Notes: generated from the sequence alone by a model not told the origin. Counted from the first letter of the stretch, positions 26,760 to 35,272 are shown. The stretch: DNA of 64,000 bases from Aneurinibacillus thermoaerophilus (GCF_900099925.1 NZ_FNDE01000001.1:1-64000); one strand, 5' to 3'. Translations and numbers: made by a program.

Positions 26760-27035
26760 ATGAAGCGGTTGGAAAATGCTTTGTTTGACTATTTGCAGAT
26801 AAAGGTCGTTTCCGATGCCCGGCCTGAGGATAATGCGGCAAAGAAAACAAGTGATTTTTTCTATTCCATCCTTAAGGAAGATTATAAACTTGAGGGCTTG
26901 GAAATTACAAAAGACGATACGATGTATCATATAAAATATATATCTGACGGTAAAACCAAAACACAGTTTTTCGATAGGGAAGCTGTAGAGCAATTGCTTT
27001 CGGCGATTGAAGCGGAGCCGCGTTATGGCCGGTAA
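26760..27035 (+). CDS. Small soluble protein, unknown
   Basis: 91 residues, MKRLENALFDYLQIKVVSDARPEDNAAKKTSDFFYSILKEDY followed by a beta-like segment (MYHIKYISDGKTKTQFFD) and a helix. GGAAAGGAGAG precedes the ATG. It is the last gene of the ylaH transcript, ended by a terminator. Not similar to YlaI or YlaN as I remember them. Confidence 0.6.
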   Translation: MKRLENALFDYLQIKVVSDARPEDNAAKKTSDFFYSILKEDYKLEGLEITKDDTMYHIKYISDGKTKTQFFDREAVEQLLSAIEAEPRYGR

Positions 27036-27059
27036 GGAGAGGATACCCCTCTCCTTTTT
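27034..27059 (+). terminator. Terminator ending the ylaH unit
   Basis: AAGGAGAGG/CCTCTCCTT stem followed by TTT, starting at the stop codon. Confidence 0.88.
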
Positions 27060-27134
27060 GCTGATTTTATGATTCTCGTACATAATTAGAGTATAGAAAA
27101 GAAAGCACAGGTCGAGCAGGGAAGGAGGAAATAG

Positions 27135-29264
27135 ATGAGAGTACGGGATTACATGACGCCCAATCCGATTGTATTGCATAAGGAAGACCCGATTAGCCGG
27201 GCGGCGTCGCTACTTTTGGAAAACCGAATTGATGGCCTGCCAGTGGTGGATGAGGCGCATAAACTTATCGGCCTTGTAACAAAATCGCACGTATTCCGAG
27301 CGATGAAAAACCATTTGCCTGAGGAAACACCGGTAGGTATACTTATGCAGACTCGGCTCGTCACATTGTATGACGATCAGCAAATTTATGAGGACTGGGA
27401 TGAAGAATTGGATGCAGGTCGCCTGCCTGTTATTGACCGTTCTGGCACGTTGGTTGGCATTTTGACGCGTACCGACATTTTGCGCGCGTTCGAACACCAG
27501 ACGCGGAAAACCATATCACAATTAGATGCCATTTTACAATCTACGTATCATGGCATTGTAGCTGTTGATTTAACGGGGCATGTGCTATCCATTAACCAAG
27601 CGGCTGAAAGGCTCTTGGGCATTTCGCAAAAAAATATGATCCGCACATCCATTACAGAATTAGTATCTGATAAGACATTGTTGAACCTGCTTCTTTCGCT
27701 TGAAAAACAGCATATGGTGCGGCTTGACTACGGCGGACGCAAATTGTTGATTAACCATACTCCGATTGTGACTGATGAGGGAAAAAAAATCGGAATGGCA
27801 AGCGTCATGCAGGACATTACAGAGCTTGAAGTGATTTCCCAGGAATTGACTGCCATGCAAAAGTTAAACCGTGAACTAGATACAATTATCGAGTCGTCTC
27901 ATGATGGAATTGTCGTAACCGACCGGAACGGCGTCATTCGCCATTTTAATCAGGCCTTTAGTCGAATGACAGGCTTGCCGGCGTACGAAGCGATCGGTTG
28001 TAAGGAAGAAGAATTAGAGCGGCGAGGAATCATTTCCCAGGCGGTTAGCAGGCTGGTTATCGAAAAGAAAAAAAGGGTAAGCGTGATTCAGCATGCGGCG
28101 AACGGTAGCGTGCTTTTATCGACGGGAACGCCGATTTTAGACGATGAAACAGGGGAAATCCTACAGATTGTTATGAATTGTCGAGACTTAAGCCAGCTGA
28201 ACCGGGTAAAAGCGGAGTTGGAAGAAGCGAAGCAGCTTTCTGAACGATACCATTCCGAGCTGGAAGTATTGCGCGCGCAGCAAATGGAAATCGAAGGAAT
28301 TATTGCGGAAAGCGAAGAAATGCGTAACATTCTGCAGATGTGTATCCGCATCGCCCCGGTTGATACGTCCATTTTGATTCTCGGAGAATCAGGCGTTGGA
28401 AAGGGGGTGCTTGCCAAGCTGATTCATCAGCGGAGCGATCGGGGACGCGGCCCGTTCATTTCCATCAATTGTGGCGCGATTCCTAGCAATTTGTTGGAGT
28501 CGGAATTGTTCGGGTACGCATCAGGCGCTTTTACGGGGGCACAGCAGAAAGGTAAGCCCGGCCTCATTGAACTTGCAGATGGAGGCACACTATTTTTGGA
28601 CGAAATCGGAGACCTGCCACTTGATCTTCAAGTAAAATTGTTGACGGTGTTGCAGGAAAAACATGTTACCCGCATTGGGGATGTGAAGGAAAGGGCCGTC
28701 GATTTTCGGTTAATTGCCGCAACAAACGCTAATTTGCTGGAACGAGTACAGACAGGAACGTTTCGGGAAGATTTGTATTACCGGATTAATGTTGTTCCCA
28801 TCGAAGTGCCGCCGTTGCGTAAGCGACGGGAGGATTTGTTCCCGATGATCCGGTATTTCTTGAACAAGTTTAATGAAAAGCACCATACAAATAAGCGTAT
28901 TTCCTATGAATCGTTGGAAGTGATGCAAGCGTATTCGTGGCCGGGCAATGTGCGGGAATTAGAAAATATCATCGAGCGCCTGGTGGTAACGACTGTAGAC
29001 CCGATCATTGAAGTAAAGCATCTTCCGAAATTGATGCTTGGGGCGAATCTTGCCTCGGTCGCTTTTCCGATGGAAGAAAAGCGAGAGGTGGGCATGCATT
29101 CAAAGATGGTTCTTCATGCGGCGGATCAGGAGAGTGAAAAAGAGCGTTTGCTTGCATTGTATGAAAAATACCGCAGTACCCGAAAAGTAGCGAAAGTGCT
29201 TGGAATTCATCAATCGACAGTCGTTCGCAGGTTGAATAAGTACGGGGTTCAGCAGAAAAAGTGA
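27135..29264 (+). CDS. Sigma-54-dependent activator with two CBS and two PAS domains
   Basis: 709 residues. Two CBS motifs (about 1-60 and 62-122), PAS 1 (about 128-235), PAS 2 (about 246-352), a short coiled coil (355-385), the AAA+ domain with Walker A GESGVGKG at 417-424, the sigma-54 contact loop GAFTGA at 464-469 and Walker B TLFLDE at 485-490, and a TyrR-type helix-turn-helix at 676-704. The layout recalls PrdR-type activators of clostridia. CBS domains usually sense adenosyl compounds. Unlike most such activators it is not beside a catabolic operon; palindromes and a -24/-12 promoter directly follow its stop codon. GAAGGAGG precedes the ATG. Confidence 0.92.
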   Translation: MRVRDYMTPNPIVLHKEDPISRAASLLLENRIDGLPVVDEAHKLIGLVTKSHVFRAMKNHLPEETPVGILMQTRLVTLYDDQQIYEDWDEELDAGRLPVIDRSGTLVGILTRTDILRAFEHQTRKTISQLDAILQSTYHGIVAVDLTGHVLSINQAAERLLGISQKNMIRTSITELVSDKTLLNLLLSLEKQHMVRLDYGGRKLLINHTPIVTDEGKKIGMASVMQDITELEVISQELTAMQKLNRELDTIIESSHDGIVVTDRNGVIRHFNQAFSRMTGLPAYEAIGCKEEELERRGIISQAVSRLVIEKKKRVSVIQHAANGSVLLSTGTPILDDETGEILQIVMNCRDLSQLNRVKAELEEAKQLSERYHSELEVLRAQQMEIEGIIAESEEMRNILQMCIRIAPVDTSILILGESGVGKGVLAKLIHQRSDRGRGPFISINCGAIPSNLLESELFGYASGAFTGAQQKGKPGLIELADGGTLFLDEIGDLPLDLQVKLLTVLQEKHVTRIGDVKERAVDFRLIAATNANLLERVQTGTFREDLYYRINVVPIEVPPLRKRREDLFPMIRYFLNKFNEKHHTNKRISYESLEVMQAYSWPGNVRELENIIERLVVTTVDPIIEVKHLPKLMLGANLASVAFPMEEKREVGMHSKMVLHAADQESEKERLLALYEKYRSTRKVAKVLGIHQSTVVRRLNKYGVQQKK

Positions 29265-29323
29265 TGCATATGCATCGGTGATGCGAGGATTGATGCAAAA
29301 ATTGATGCATATGCATCAATTTT
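29263..29323. promoter_or_regulatory. Palindromic upstream activating sites for the sigma-54 activator
   Basis: Two palindromes share the core GATGCATATGCATC: 29263-29276, overlapping the activator's stop codon, and 29298-29323, where it grows into a perfect 26-base palindrome (AAAATTGATGCAT and its complement). Half-sites TGATGC also lie at 29279 and 29291. They sit about 50-110 bases upstream of the -24/-12 promoter, the normal place for enhancer sites. The longer palindrome could also act as an A/T-rich terminator. Confidence 0.65.
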
Positions 29324-29371
29324 CTAAGAACAAAGTGCGCAAAATGTGCTAAAAAAGCTTGGGGTGGAATT

Positions 29372-29387
29372 TGGCATTGAATTTGCA
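29372..29387 (+). promoter_or_regulatory. Sigma-54 (-24/-12) promoter
   Basis: TGGCAT, five bases, TTGCA: the invariant GG and GC dinucleotides have the exact sigma-54 spacing. Predicted start near 29398. The gene for sigma-54 itself is not in this window. Confidence 0.75.
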
Positions 29388-29397
29388 TTATTATAAA

Positions 29398-29690
29398 AAG
29401 TATAGAGGATGAATAAATAAACTATCGCAAGTTTTACTGGAGAGAACTATATTATATACATTATTATTCAATCAAAAAAGTGTCGCGGTGGGAAACTTAT
29501 ACAATATAAACAATAAAACATAATTAAAGATAAAAAACGGAGAAAGTCACCCCGTCAAGAGAGTGGAGAGTAACCCAAGTGAACGGTATATATCTTGCGA
29601 TAGTTTATTTTCATCTAAAATCGCATAGGCTCCCCCTGCCTCTAAGCGAGCACTAGTGTAGGAGGGGAGTGACTTTCACCATTTTCAGCG
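29398..29690 (+). other. Structured segment driven by the sigma-54 promoter
   Basis: Non-coding-looking A/T-rich stretch. Helix 1: 29408-29431 pairs with 29594-29615, 22 pairs with only a two-base bulge. Helix 2: GAAAGTCACCCC (29542-29553) pairs with 29664-29677, 12 pairs with a two-base bulge. The arms interleave (1-2-1'-2'), so they form a pseudoknot or exclude each other. CTCCCC (29630) also competes for the second helix. Helix 1 begins ten bases after the predicted RNA start. It may be a small RNA, a leader, or a mobile-element remnant; no known family was recognised. Confidence 0.5.
29579..29656 (+). CDS. Possible 25-residue peptide inside the structured segment
   Basis: GTG start with GGAGAG eight bases upstream; product begins MNGIYLAIVYFHLKSHRL and is hydrophobic for ten residues then basic. 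The right arm of helix 1 covers codons 6-13, so folding would hide the early coding region, as in type I toxin messages. Very short, no recognised family, may be chance. Confidence 0.2.
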   Translation: MNGIYLAIVYFHLKSHRLPLPLSEH

Positions 29691-29714
29691 ATCATACTGC
29701 TTTCCAATTGGCTG

Positions 29715-29756
29715 TTGAGGATACGTTTCTACGCAGTGTACAATAAAAGTATCCTC
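29715..29756 (+). promoter_or_regulatory. Sigma-A promoter of ylaL inside an inverted repeat
   Basis: TTGAGG, 18 bases, TACAAT. Perfect arms GAGGATAC (29718-29725) and GTATCCTC (29749-29756) bracket the core promoter, so the repeat may be an operator or a 5' hairpin. Confidence 0.6.
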
Positions 29757-29777
29757 ATGTCCAAGGAGGTTTTGCTT

Positions 29778-30233
29778 ATGGCAGAAGTTGTGGCGCAATC
29801 TTTAAGCCAGGAATTGCTTTCACTGCTTCAGGGTGAGCGGTTTGTCATGCTTTCCACGATCAGCAAACAATCCGGCGCTCCGTATGTAAGCGCAATTTCG
29901 TGGGTGTATGCGCCGGAAGTATCTACTATTTTGTTTGCTGTGAACAGCAAATCAGTGATCGTTGAAAACATTCAGCATAATCATCTGGTTACGCTGAGTG
30001 TGTTTGCTGAGGGTTCCGTATATTCGATTCATGGGCGCGCGCGGATTAAAGCGGATCGTATGGAAAATGTCCCGCTTAAGCTTACGATGGTGGAGATTAC
30101 CATTGAGGAAGTGCGTGATGTTATGTTTTATGGCTCGCGTATTGCCATTGAGCCGCGTTATGAGAAGACGTATGATACGCGCGCAGCGGAAAAATTGGAT
30201 AAACAGGTTATGCAAGCGCTTAAAAATGCCTAG
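29778..30233 (+). CDS. ylaL: Pyridoxamine 5'-phosphate oxidase-family protein (YlaL-like)
   Basis: 151 residues with the split-barrel flavin-binding fold: ERFVMLSTISKQSGAPYVSAISWVYAPE, then TILFAVNSKSVIVENIQHNHLVTLSVF, and RDVMFYGSRIAIEPRYEKTYDTRAAEKLDKQVM at the end. Agrees with my memory of B. subtilis YlaL. Probably binds FMN or F420-like cofactor; the substrate is unknown and pyridoxamine phosphate is unlikely. AAGGAGG eight bases upstream of the ATG; own sigma-A promoter. Its terminator is the landing site of the group II intron. Confidence 0.82.
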   Translation: MAEVVAQSLSQELLSLLQGERFVMLSTISKQSGAPYVSAISWVYAPEVSTILFAVNSKSVIVENIQHNHLVTLSVFAEGSVYSIHGRARIKADRMENVPLKLTMVEITIEEVRDVMFYGSRIAIEPRYEKTYDTRAAEKLDKQVMQALKNA

Positions 30234-30252
30234 TCGTATGACTAGGCATTTT
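30222..30252 (+). terminator. Terminator of ylaL, group II intron target
   Basis: ATGCCTAGTC/GACTAGGCAT stem, GTAT loop, then TTTTGTT; it overlaps the ylaL stop. The intron starts six bases later, the classic class C target. Confidence 0.9.
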
Positions 30253-30257
30253 GTTGT

Positions 30258-32033
30258 GTGTGCCCGGCATGGGCGTCATCTCTAGGGTTCAAGTCCCGAG
30301 TGGCGAAGGCAGTAGTAGCCATTAGCTTGTGGCAAGGGTGTCGACCGTGAGGTCGAATCTGAAGGAAGCCGGCGGCAAACCTCCGGCCTGAGGAACACGA
30401 ATCTCATATAAGGCCAGCGTTCGTTGGATGAGCCTGCACAACAAGGCGAAGTCCATACTGCCGAAGGCGAGCGAAGGTAAATGAGGCAGGTAGATGGAGG
30501 GGAAGATGGCGCTCTTACCCGGGGAGATCTGTCTGATAGGCCGAGTATCCTCGGTAACCTCATTCGCGAGAATGAGTTGAACAGACAGAAGTCAGCAGAG
30601 GTCATAGTACATGCCATGTGACGACATGACATGGAAGGGCCGAACATTATGGAGAACGAAAGACCAGGCGTTCGAAGACACGCGATGAAGGCAGACAATC
30701 CGTATGGACTTATCCGAAGGAGGATGTGGTGAATTCCACGGGGGACTTCGGAAGGGCAGAGTGTGCCTTCGGCACAAATGGAACCTTTCGCTCACGCAAG
30801 GAGTGTACGTTCAATGATGGAACAATTGTTAGCACGGGACAATCTCTTACGTGCCTTGAAACAGGTAGAACGAAATAAAGGAAGTCATGGTGTGGACGGT
30901 ATGTCCGTAAAATCCCTACGTAGATATATCATGGACCACTGGCATGACATTCGTCGTTCCATTGAGGCGGGAACTTATGAACCGAGGCCTGTCCGTCGCG
31001 TCGAAATCCCGAAGCCGAACGGAGGAGTCCGACAGTTAGGTATCCCTACCGTGCTCGACCGTTTCATCCAACAGGTAATTGCACAGATACTTACCCCTGT
31101 GTTTGACCCTTATTTTTCCGAACATAGTTATGGATTCCGCCCCTCACGGCGCGGACATGACGCGGTACGAAAAGCAAAGCAATACATTCAGCAAGGCTAT
31201 CGATGGGTAGTTGACCTTGAACTTGAAAAGTTCTTTGACCGTGTCCATCATGACCGACTGATGGCAAGAATCGCGGAGAAAATAGAAGATAAGAAGCTTC
31301 TCCTGCTTATCCGTCGTTTCCTCCAATCTGGCATTATGGTGAACGGTGTAGTTCTTAATCCTACAGAGGGAACACCGCAAGGTGGCCCACTGAGTCCGCT
31401 TCTCTCCAATATTGTATTGGATGAATTGGATAAAGAACTTGAAAAGCGGGGACATAAATTTGTTCGCTACGCGGATGACTGTAATATCTACGTACGAACC
31501 CACAAAGCAGGTGAACGGGTGAAACAGTCTGTCACTGCCTTTATCAAAGGGAAGCTAAAATTGAAGGTCAATCAAGAAAAGAGTGCTGTTGACCGACCAT
31601 GGAAACGCAAGTTTCTCGGTTTCAGCTTTACTTCTCTCCTTGAACCAAAGATTCGCATTGCAAAACAGTCACTACAGCGGGTGAAGCAGAAAATCCGTCA
31701 GATTACATCTCGACGCATGGGTGCGCAGGCGACTGCGTATGTGTTTGTGGAAAGAGTGGAAACTTCCCCGAACAAAAGTGAAAAGGCTTCTCGCTTTAGG
31801 CGTGCCTAGAGGAAAAGCCTATGAGTGGGGAAATTCCCGTAAGGGATACTGGCGTATCGCCAAAAGCCCTGTTTTACATCGGACTCTTGATAAACGATTC
31901 TTCGAATCGTATCAACTTAAGAGTCTAAAAGGACGATATCACGCCTTGCGGCGTACATAATGAACCGCCGTATACCGAACGGTACGTACGGTGGTGTGAG
32001 AGGACGGGGGCTAGTCACCCCCTCCTACTCGAT
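30258..32033 (+). mobile_element. Class C (IIC) group II intron
   Basis: About 1.78 kb. The 5' end GTGTGCCCGGCATGGGCG is a bacterial group II consensus; domains I-IV occupy 30258-30813 with GTTCAAGTCCCGAGTGGCGAAGGCAG. Domain V is at 31963-31996 (ACCGCCGTA/TACGGTGGT arms), followed by a domain VI-like GGGGG/CCCCC hairpin and the 3' end CTCCTACTCGAT. It encodes a reverse transcriptase in the plus direction. Location immediately behind a terminator is diagnostic for class C. The exact 3' boundary is uncertain by a base or two, and its last base coincides with the ylaJ stop codon. Confidence 0.88.
30814..31960 (+). pseudogene. ltrA: Group II intron reverse transcriptase/maturase, deleted and frameshifted
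   Basis: Starts at ATG behind AAGGAG. The reverse transcriptase domain is complete: GVDGMSVKSL, PKPNGGVRQLGIPTV, FRPSRRGHDAV, LELEKFFDRVHHDRLM, GTPQGGPLSPLLSN and the catalytic FVRYADDCNIY. After ITSRRMG (about 31720) the frame runs out-of-register to 31809, while the family's end (RRRLRMCLWKEWK ... YEWGNSRKGYWRIAKSP) continues in another frame from 31721 to 31960. The roughly 35-40 residues that normally lie between these parts, in the maturase (X) domain, are missing. A deletion not divisible by three explains both. The protein is probably not functional for splicing. Confidence 0.88.
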
Positions 32034-32557
32034 TATTGCTTGGTGCTTCGCAGCTGATTGCGTTCTAGAAGACGAGGCGGCGCTTGCGGAACGATACGGC
32101 CAGCGATATCGGCCAGTTCCTCTGCGAATCCCGCAATCGGACGGCCGCGGCGAATGTCCGCGTTTATTTCCTTAAGCCGCTGTACGATATCCGGGTCAGC
32201 GGTAATCAAAGCTCTCGCTCCCTGGGGATCTTCCCTAAGGGATTCCGCTACCGAATATTTAATGGTACCGACTCGCGAGCGATCAAGCCTGGCATCGACA
32301 TCGATGCCGACGATGGCTACCTTACCAAATACAACAGCGGTGGCACTGTTTACTTTTGGCACGCTGGAAGCGAGTTTCACCAGTCTATCCGCGGTTGCTT
32401 TGGCATTTTGCGGTTGCTTCGGTTTCGGTGCTGTTTGTTGCACACGCTGGGTTCCATTGCTTTGTGGAGCGGGTTTAGGGCTTGCCTTTTTATTTGCACT
32501 GCATCCGGCAAATATAAGAGCAAGGACAATGAGTGGCAAGAGCAAACGTTCTTTCAT
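32033..32557 (-). CDS. ylaJ: YhcN/YlaJ-family sporulation lipoprotein
   Basis: 174 residues. Lipoprotein signal MKERLLLPLIVLALIFAGCSA with the lipobox ending at Cys20 or so, a Pro/Lys/Gln-rich linker, then the YhcN/YlaJ domain: ATADRLVKLASSVPKVNSATAVVFGKVAIVGIDVDARLDRSRVGTIKYSVAESL and DPDIVQRLKEINADIRRGRPIAGFAEELADIAGRIVP. Such proteins are found in the spore membrane. The ATG behind AAAGGATG is used; 24 open codons upstream are ignored. The stop TAA straddles the junction with the group II intron. Confidence 0.85.
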   Translation of the reverse strand: MKERLLLPLIVLALIFAGCSANKKASPKPAPQSNGTQRVQQTAPKPKQPQNAKATADRLVKLASSVPKVNSATAVVFGKVAIVGIDVDARLDRSRVGTIKYSVAESLREDPQGARALITADPDIVQRLKEINADIRRGRPIAGFAEELADIAGRIVPQAPPRLLERNQLRSTKQ

Positions 32558-32824
32558 CTTGTCACATCCTTTCCGGTATTGAAATGCATAAGCTTTATGC
32601 GTAGTGTTTCGCAAACCGAAAGGAGTCATACATGATTTTTCCTTCTAGAATATTTTTGTGACATACACTAACAACAAATCTCCGTAAACCATAAAGTAAA
32701 GTAAAGCGAATGTATTAACGGTTACACTTTATTTGTACTTGCAAACAAAAAAGCTTTCAGCAAGCGTTTTTTATGCGTTTGCCGCTGGATAGCATCCATA
32801 TATATTGCCTTGGGAGGCGAGACA

Positions 32825-34159
32825 TTGAAAAAAATCTATGTCTTAGATACGAATGTATTGTTGCAGGATCCGCTGGCGATTTTTTCGTTTCAGGATAACG
32901 ATGTTGTATTACCAGCCGTGGTATTGGAAGAGGTGGATTCGAAAAAAAGGTTGATGGATGAAATAGGAAGGAACGCGCGACATGTAGCCAGGTTGCTGGA
33001 TGAACTGAGGGTGAAAGGACAACTGCACAATGGAGTCATGATGGAAAATGGCGGCCGTTTACGGGTGGAATTAAACCATCGCTCTTTTGCCAGGATGCAG
33101 GAGTTATTTCACGATATGACGAATGACAATCGGATTCTTGCAGTGGCTATGAATCTACATGATGAAGAACAGCAAAAACAGCATCCACGGCCCGTGATTT
33201 TAGTGTCAAAAGACGCATTGCTGCGGGTAAAAGCCGATGCGATTGGACTTGTGGCGGAAGATTTTTTATCCGACCGTGTGGTGCATGAGTTCTCCAGTCT
33301 CTATAAAGGATATACGATCATCAATGTTCCTGTTGATATTATTCAAAAATTTTACAGCATGCCCCTGTTTGAAATTCAAAATTTTCTTCCCGGTCGCTCT
33401 TTTTTGCCAAATGAGTTCCTGATCTTGAAAGATGAACTGGGATCATCGGCATCGGCCATCGGGCGGGTCAGCGGTGACAGAAAGTATTTGCTTCCTCTAG
33501 TGTTTGGTGACGAATTTGTTTGGGGAGTCAAAGCGCGTAACGCTCAGCAGAAAATGGCGATGGAATTGCTATTAAACAAAGAGATACCGCTTGTAACCCT
33601 TACTGGTAAGGCTGGTACAGGCAAAACGCTGCTCTCGCTTGCTGCTGGTTTGATGCAAACGGAAGATGAACACGCATACAAAAAATTGCTAGTAGCAAGA
33701 CCCATTGTGCCGCTTGGCAAAGACATCGGCTATTTGCCGGGTGAAAAAGAAGAGAAGCTTCGTCCTTGGATGCAGCCGATTTATGATAACCTGGAGTATT
33801 TGTTTAACACGAAACAGTCGCGGGATTTGGATAAAATTTTGGCGGGTCTTGGAAGTATTCAGGTGGAGGCGTTGACGTATATTCGCGGACGCAGCATCCC
33901 CGAGCAGTTTATCATTATTGACGAAGCACAGAATTTAACAAAGCATGAAGTAAAAACAATTTTGACAAGGGTTGGAGAAAACAGCAAGATCATCCTGATG
34001 GGTGACCCGCAGCAAATTGACCATCCGTATCTTGATGAAGTAAACAACGGGCTGACGTATGTGGTAGAAATATTTAAAACCGAGAAAATGTCGGGACACA
34101 TTACATTGCATAAAGGTGAACGGTCTTTGCTGGCGCAACTCGCGGCCGACTTGCTATAA
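32825..34159 (+). CDS. ylaK: PhoH family PIN-ATPase (PhoH2/YlaK)
   Basis: 444 residues. N-terminal PIN ribonuclease domain (about 1-145) with VLDTNVLLQDP, EEVDSKK and the later acidic residues (SKDALLRVKADA); C-terminal PhoH helicase-type ATPase with Walker A LTGKAGTGKT (near 263) and Walker B FIIIDEAQNLT plus MGDPQQIDHP. PhoH2 proteins couple RNA unwinding with PIN cleavage. TTG start six bases after GGGAGGCG. It diverges from ylaJ across a 267-base gap that holds an imperfect A/T-rich hairpin at 32747-32772 but no clear promoter pair. Confidence 0.92.
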   Translation: MKKIYVLDTNVLLQDPLAIFSFQDNDVVLPAVVLEEVDSKKRLMDEIGRNARHVARLLDELRVKGQLHNGVMMENGGRLRVELNHRSFARMQELFHDMTNDNRILAVAMNLHDEEQQKQHPRPVILVSKDALLRVKADAIGLVAEDFLSDRVVHEFSSLYKGYTIINVPVDIIQKFYSMPLFEIQNFLPGRSFLPNEFLILKDELGSSASAIGRVSGDRKYLLPLVFGDEFVWGVKARNAQQKMAMELLLNKEIPLVTLTGKAGTGKTLLSLAAGLMQTEDEHAYKKLLVARPIVPLGKDIGYLPGEKEEKLRPWMQPIYDNLEYLFNTKQSRDLDKILAGLGSIQVEALTYIRGRSIPEQFIIIDEAQNLTKHEVKTILTRVGENSKIILMGDPQQIDHPYLDEVNNGLTYVVEIFKTEKMSGHITLHKGERSLLAQLAADLL

Positions 34160-34168
34160 GAGAATGGT

Positions 34169-34204
34169 AAAAGCTCTATCCGCTTCCGGGTAGAGCTTTT
34201 GCTT
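34169..34204 (+). terminator. Terminator after ylaK
   Basis: AAAAGCTCTA/TAGAGCTTTT stem with further T. Confidence 0.9.
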
Positions 34205-34261
34205 TTCGTTTTATGGAGAAAGATGGTACACTAAAAAAAACAAGAAGAGGGGGAGTTTTGA

Positions 34262-34897
34262 TTGCGTATTTATACTTTTCCGTTAGGACCGCTGCAAACG
34301 AACTGTTATATTATCGCCAACGAAGAAACAAACGAAGCGATTATTATTGATGCGGGGATGCATCCAGGCTCGTTGCTTGACAAAGCGTCCGAATACAAAG
34401 TGCGGGCGATTTTGATGACGCATGCTCATTTTGACCATATGGGCGGATTGGATGAAATCCGGAAGAAAACCGGTGCCCCTGTATATATTCACCCGAATGA
34501 GCAGGAATGGCTGCAAAATCCGGATTTAAACGGTTCTTCACACTGGCCGATGGTCGGAGATGCAATGAGGACAGAACGGGCGGAATACGAACTTGCAGAC
34601 GGAGATGTTCTGGATTTGGCCGGTATGAGCATACGTGTGTTGGAGACGCCGGGACATACGCCAGGTGGAGTATCTTTTCTGATTGGTGAGCATTTATTTA
34701 GCGGGGATACGCTGTTTGCCCATTCCATTGGCAGGACCGATTTGCCGGGCGGAAACTACGGGCAACTGATTCGCAGTATTCAGGAGAAGCTCATGCCGCT
34801 TCCCGAAGAAACGCATGTATACCCGGGGCACGGGCCTGAGACTACTATCGGATTTGAGAAAATGCATAATCCGTTTATTGCTGGAACGTTACGGTAA
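34262..34897 (+). CDS. yqgX: MBL-fold hydrolase (YqgX-like, glyoxalase II type)
   Basis: 211 residues. Metallo-beta-lactamase motif THAHFDHMGG (near 58-67), GHTPGGVSFLI, SGDTLFAHSIGRTDLPGG and YPGHGPETTIGFEK supply the two-metal site. This set is typical of the YqgX/YcbL glyoxalase II-like group, hydrolysing thioesters such as S-lactoyl-thiols; in bacillithiol organisms the thiol may be bacillithiol (bshC is in this window), which is inference. TTG start behind AGAGGGGGAG. yqgY and mgsR (yqgZ) homologues follow within 4 kb, as in B. subtilis. Confidence 0.87.
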   Translation: MRIYTFPLGPLQTNCYIIANEETNEAIIIDAGMHPGSLLDKASEYKVRAILMTHAHFDHMGGLDEIRKKTGAPVYIHPNEQEWLQNPDLNGSSHWPMVGDAMRTERAEYELADGDVLDLAGMSIRVLETPGHTPGGVSFLIGEHLFSGDTLFAHSIGRTDLPGGNYGQLIRSIQEKLMPLPEETHVYPGHGPETTIGFEKMHNPFIAGTLR

Positions 34898-35051
34898 TAC
34901 TAGGATTGTCACATACTTTTCACACTAGTGTTGTGTTACATTTCCACAAAAGGCACGAACATTGCTAAACTAAAAGATAGAAGGGCTTGGAAGAATGAGG
35001 ATATTCATGGATGTTTGGTGATTTACTGTCAAGAAAGGGAATGGTGAAAGA

Positions 35052-35237
35052 ATGTTGTTGGGAATGTCCATCGGAACATGGATTTTACTCATCACTATGG
35101 TTTGCTTCTCCGGCTCCGCCCTGCTGATCTGGTATGCTGCCAAAACAAGCGGACAGTTTGACGATGTAGAAGGCGTAAAGTATCGAATGCTTGAAGAAGA
35201 GTCCGCTGTGGATGCGCCAATTGATGCAAAGCGTTGA
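35052..35237 (+). CDS. CcoS/FixS-like small membrane protein
   Basis: 61 residues. One membrane helix (about 6-28) immediately followed by TSGQFDDVEGVKYRMLEEES, matching the SGQFDDLEGPAxRIL hallmark of cbb3 oxidase assembly protein CcoS. AATGGTGAAAG lies before the ATG, a modest ribosome site. A CcoG-like gene exists at 16828 but no cbb3 subunit genes are in the window. Strong terminator behind. Confidence 0.75.
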   Translation: MLLGMSIGTWILLITMVCFSGSALLIWYAAKTSGQFDDVEGVKYRMLEEESAVDAPIDAKR

Positions 35238-35270
35238 AAAAGCATACTTGCCTGAGTATGCTTTTTTTTT
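35238..35270 (+). terminator. Terminator after the ccoS-like gene
   Basis: AAAGCATACT/AGTATGCTTT stem followed by a run of T; almost identical to the one at 23325. Confidence 0.92.
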
Positions 35271-35272
35271 GT

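Noticed and set aside
29415-29610. The inverted arms as ends of a MITE
   Set aside because: No target duplication is visible beside the arms, no second copy exists in the window, and the interleaved second repeat argues for RNA structure. Kept only as an alternative.
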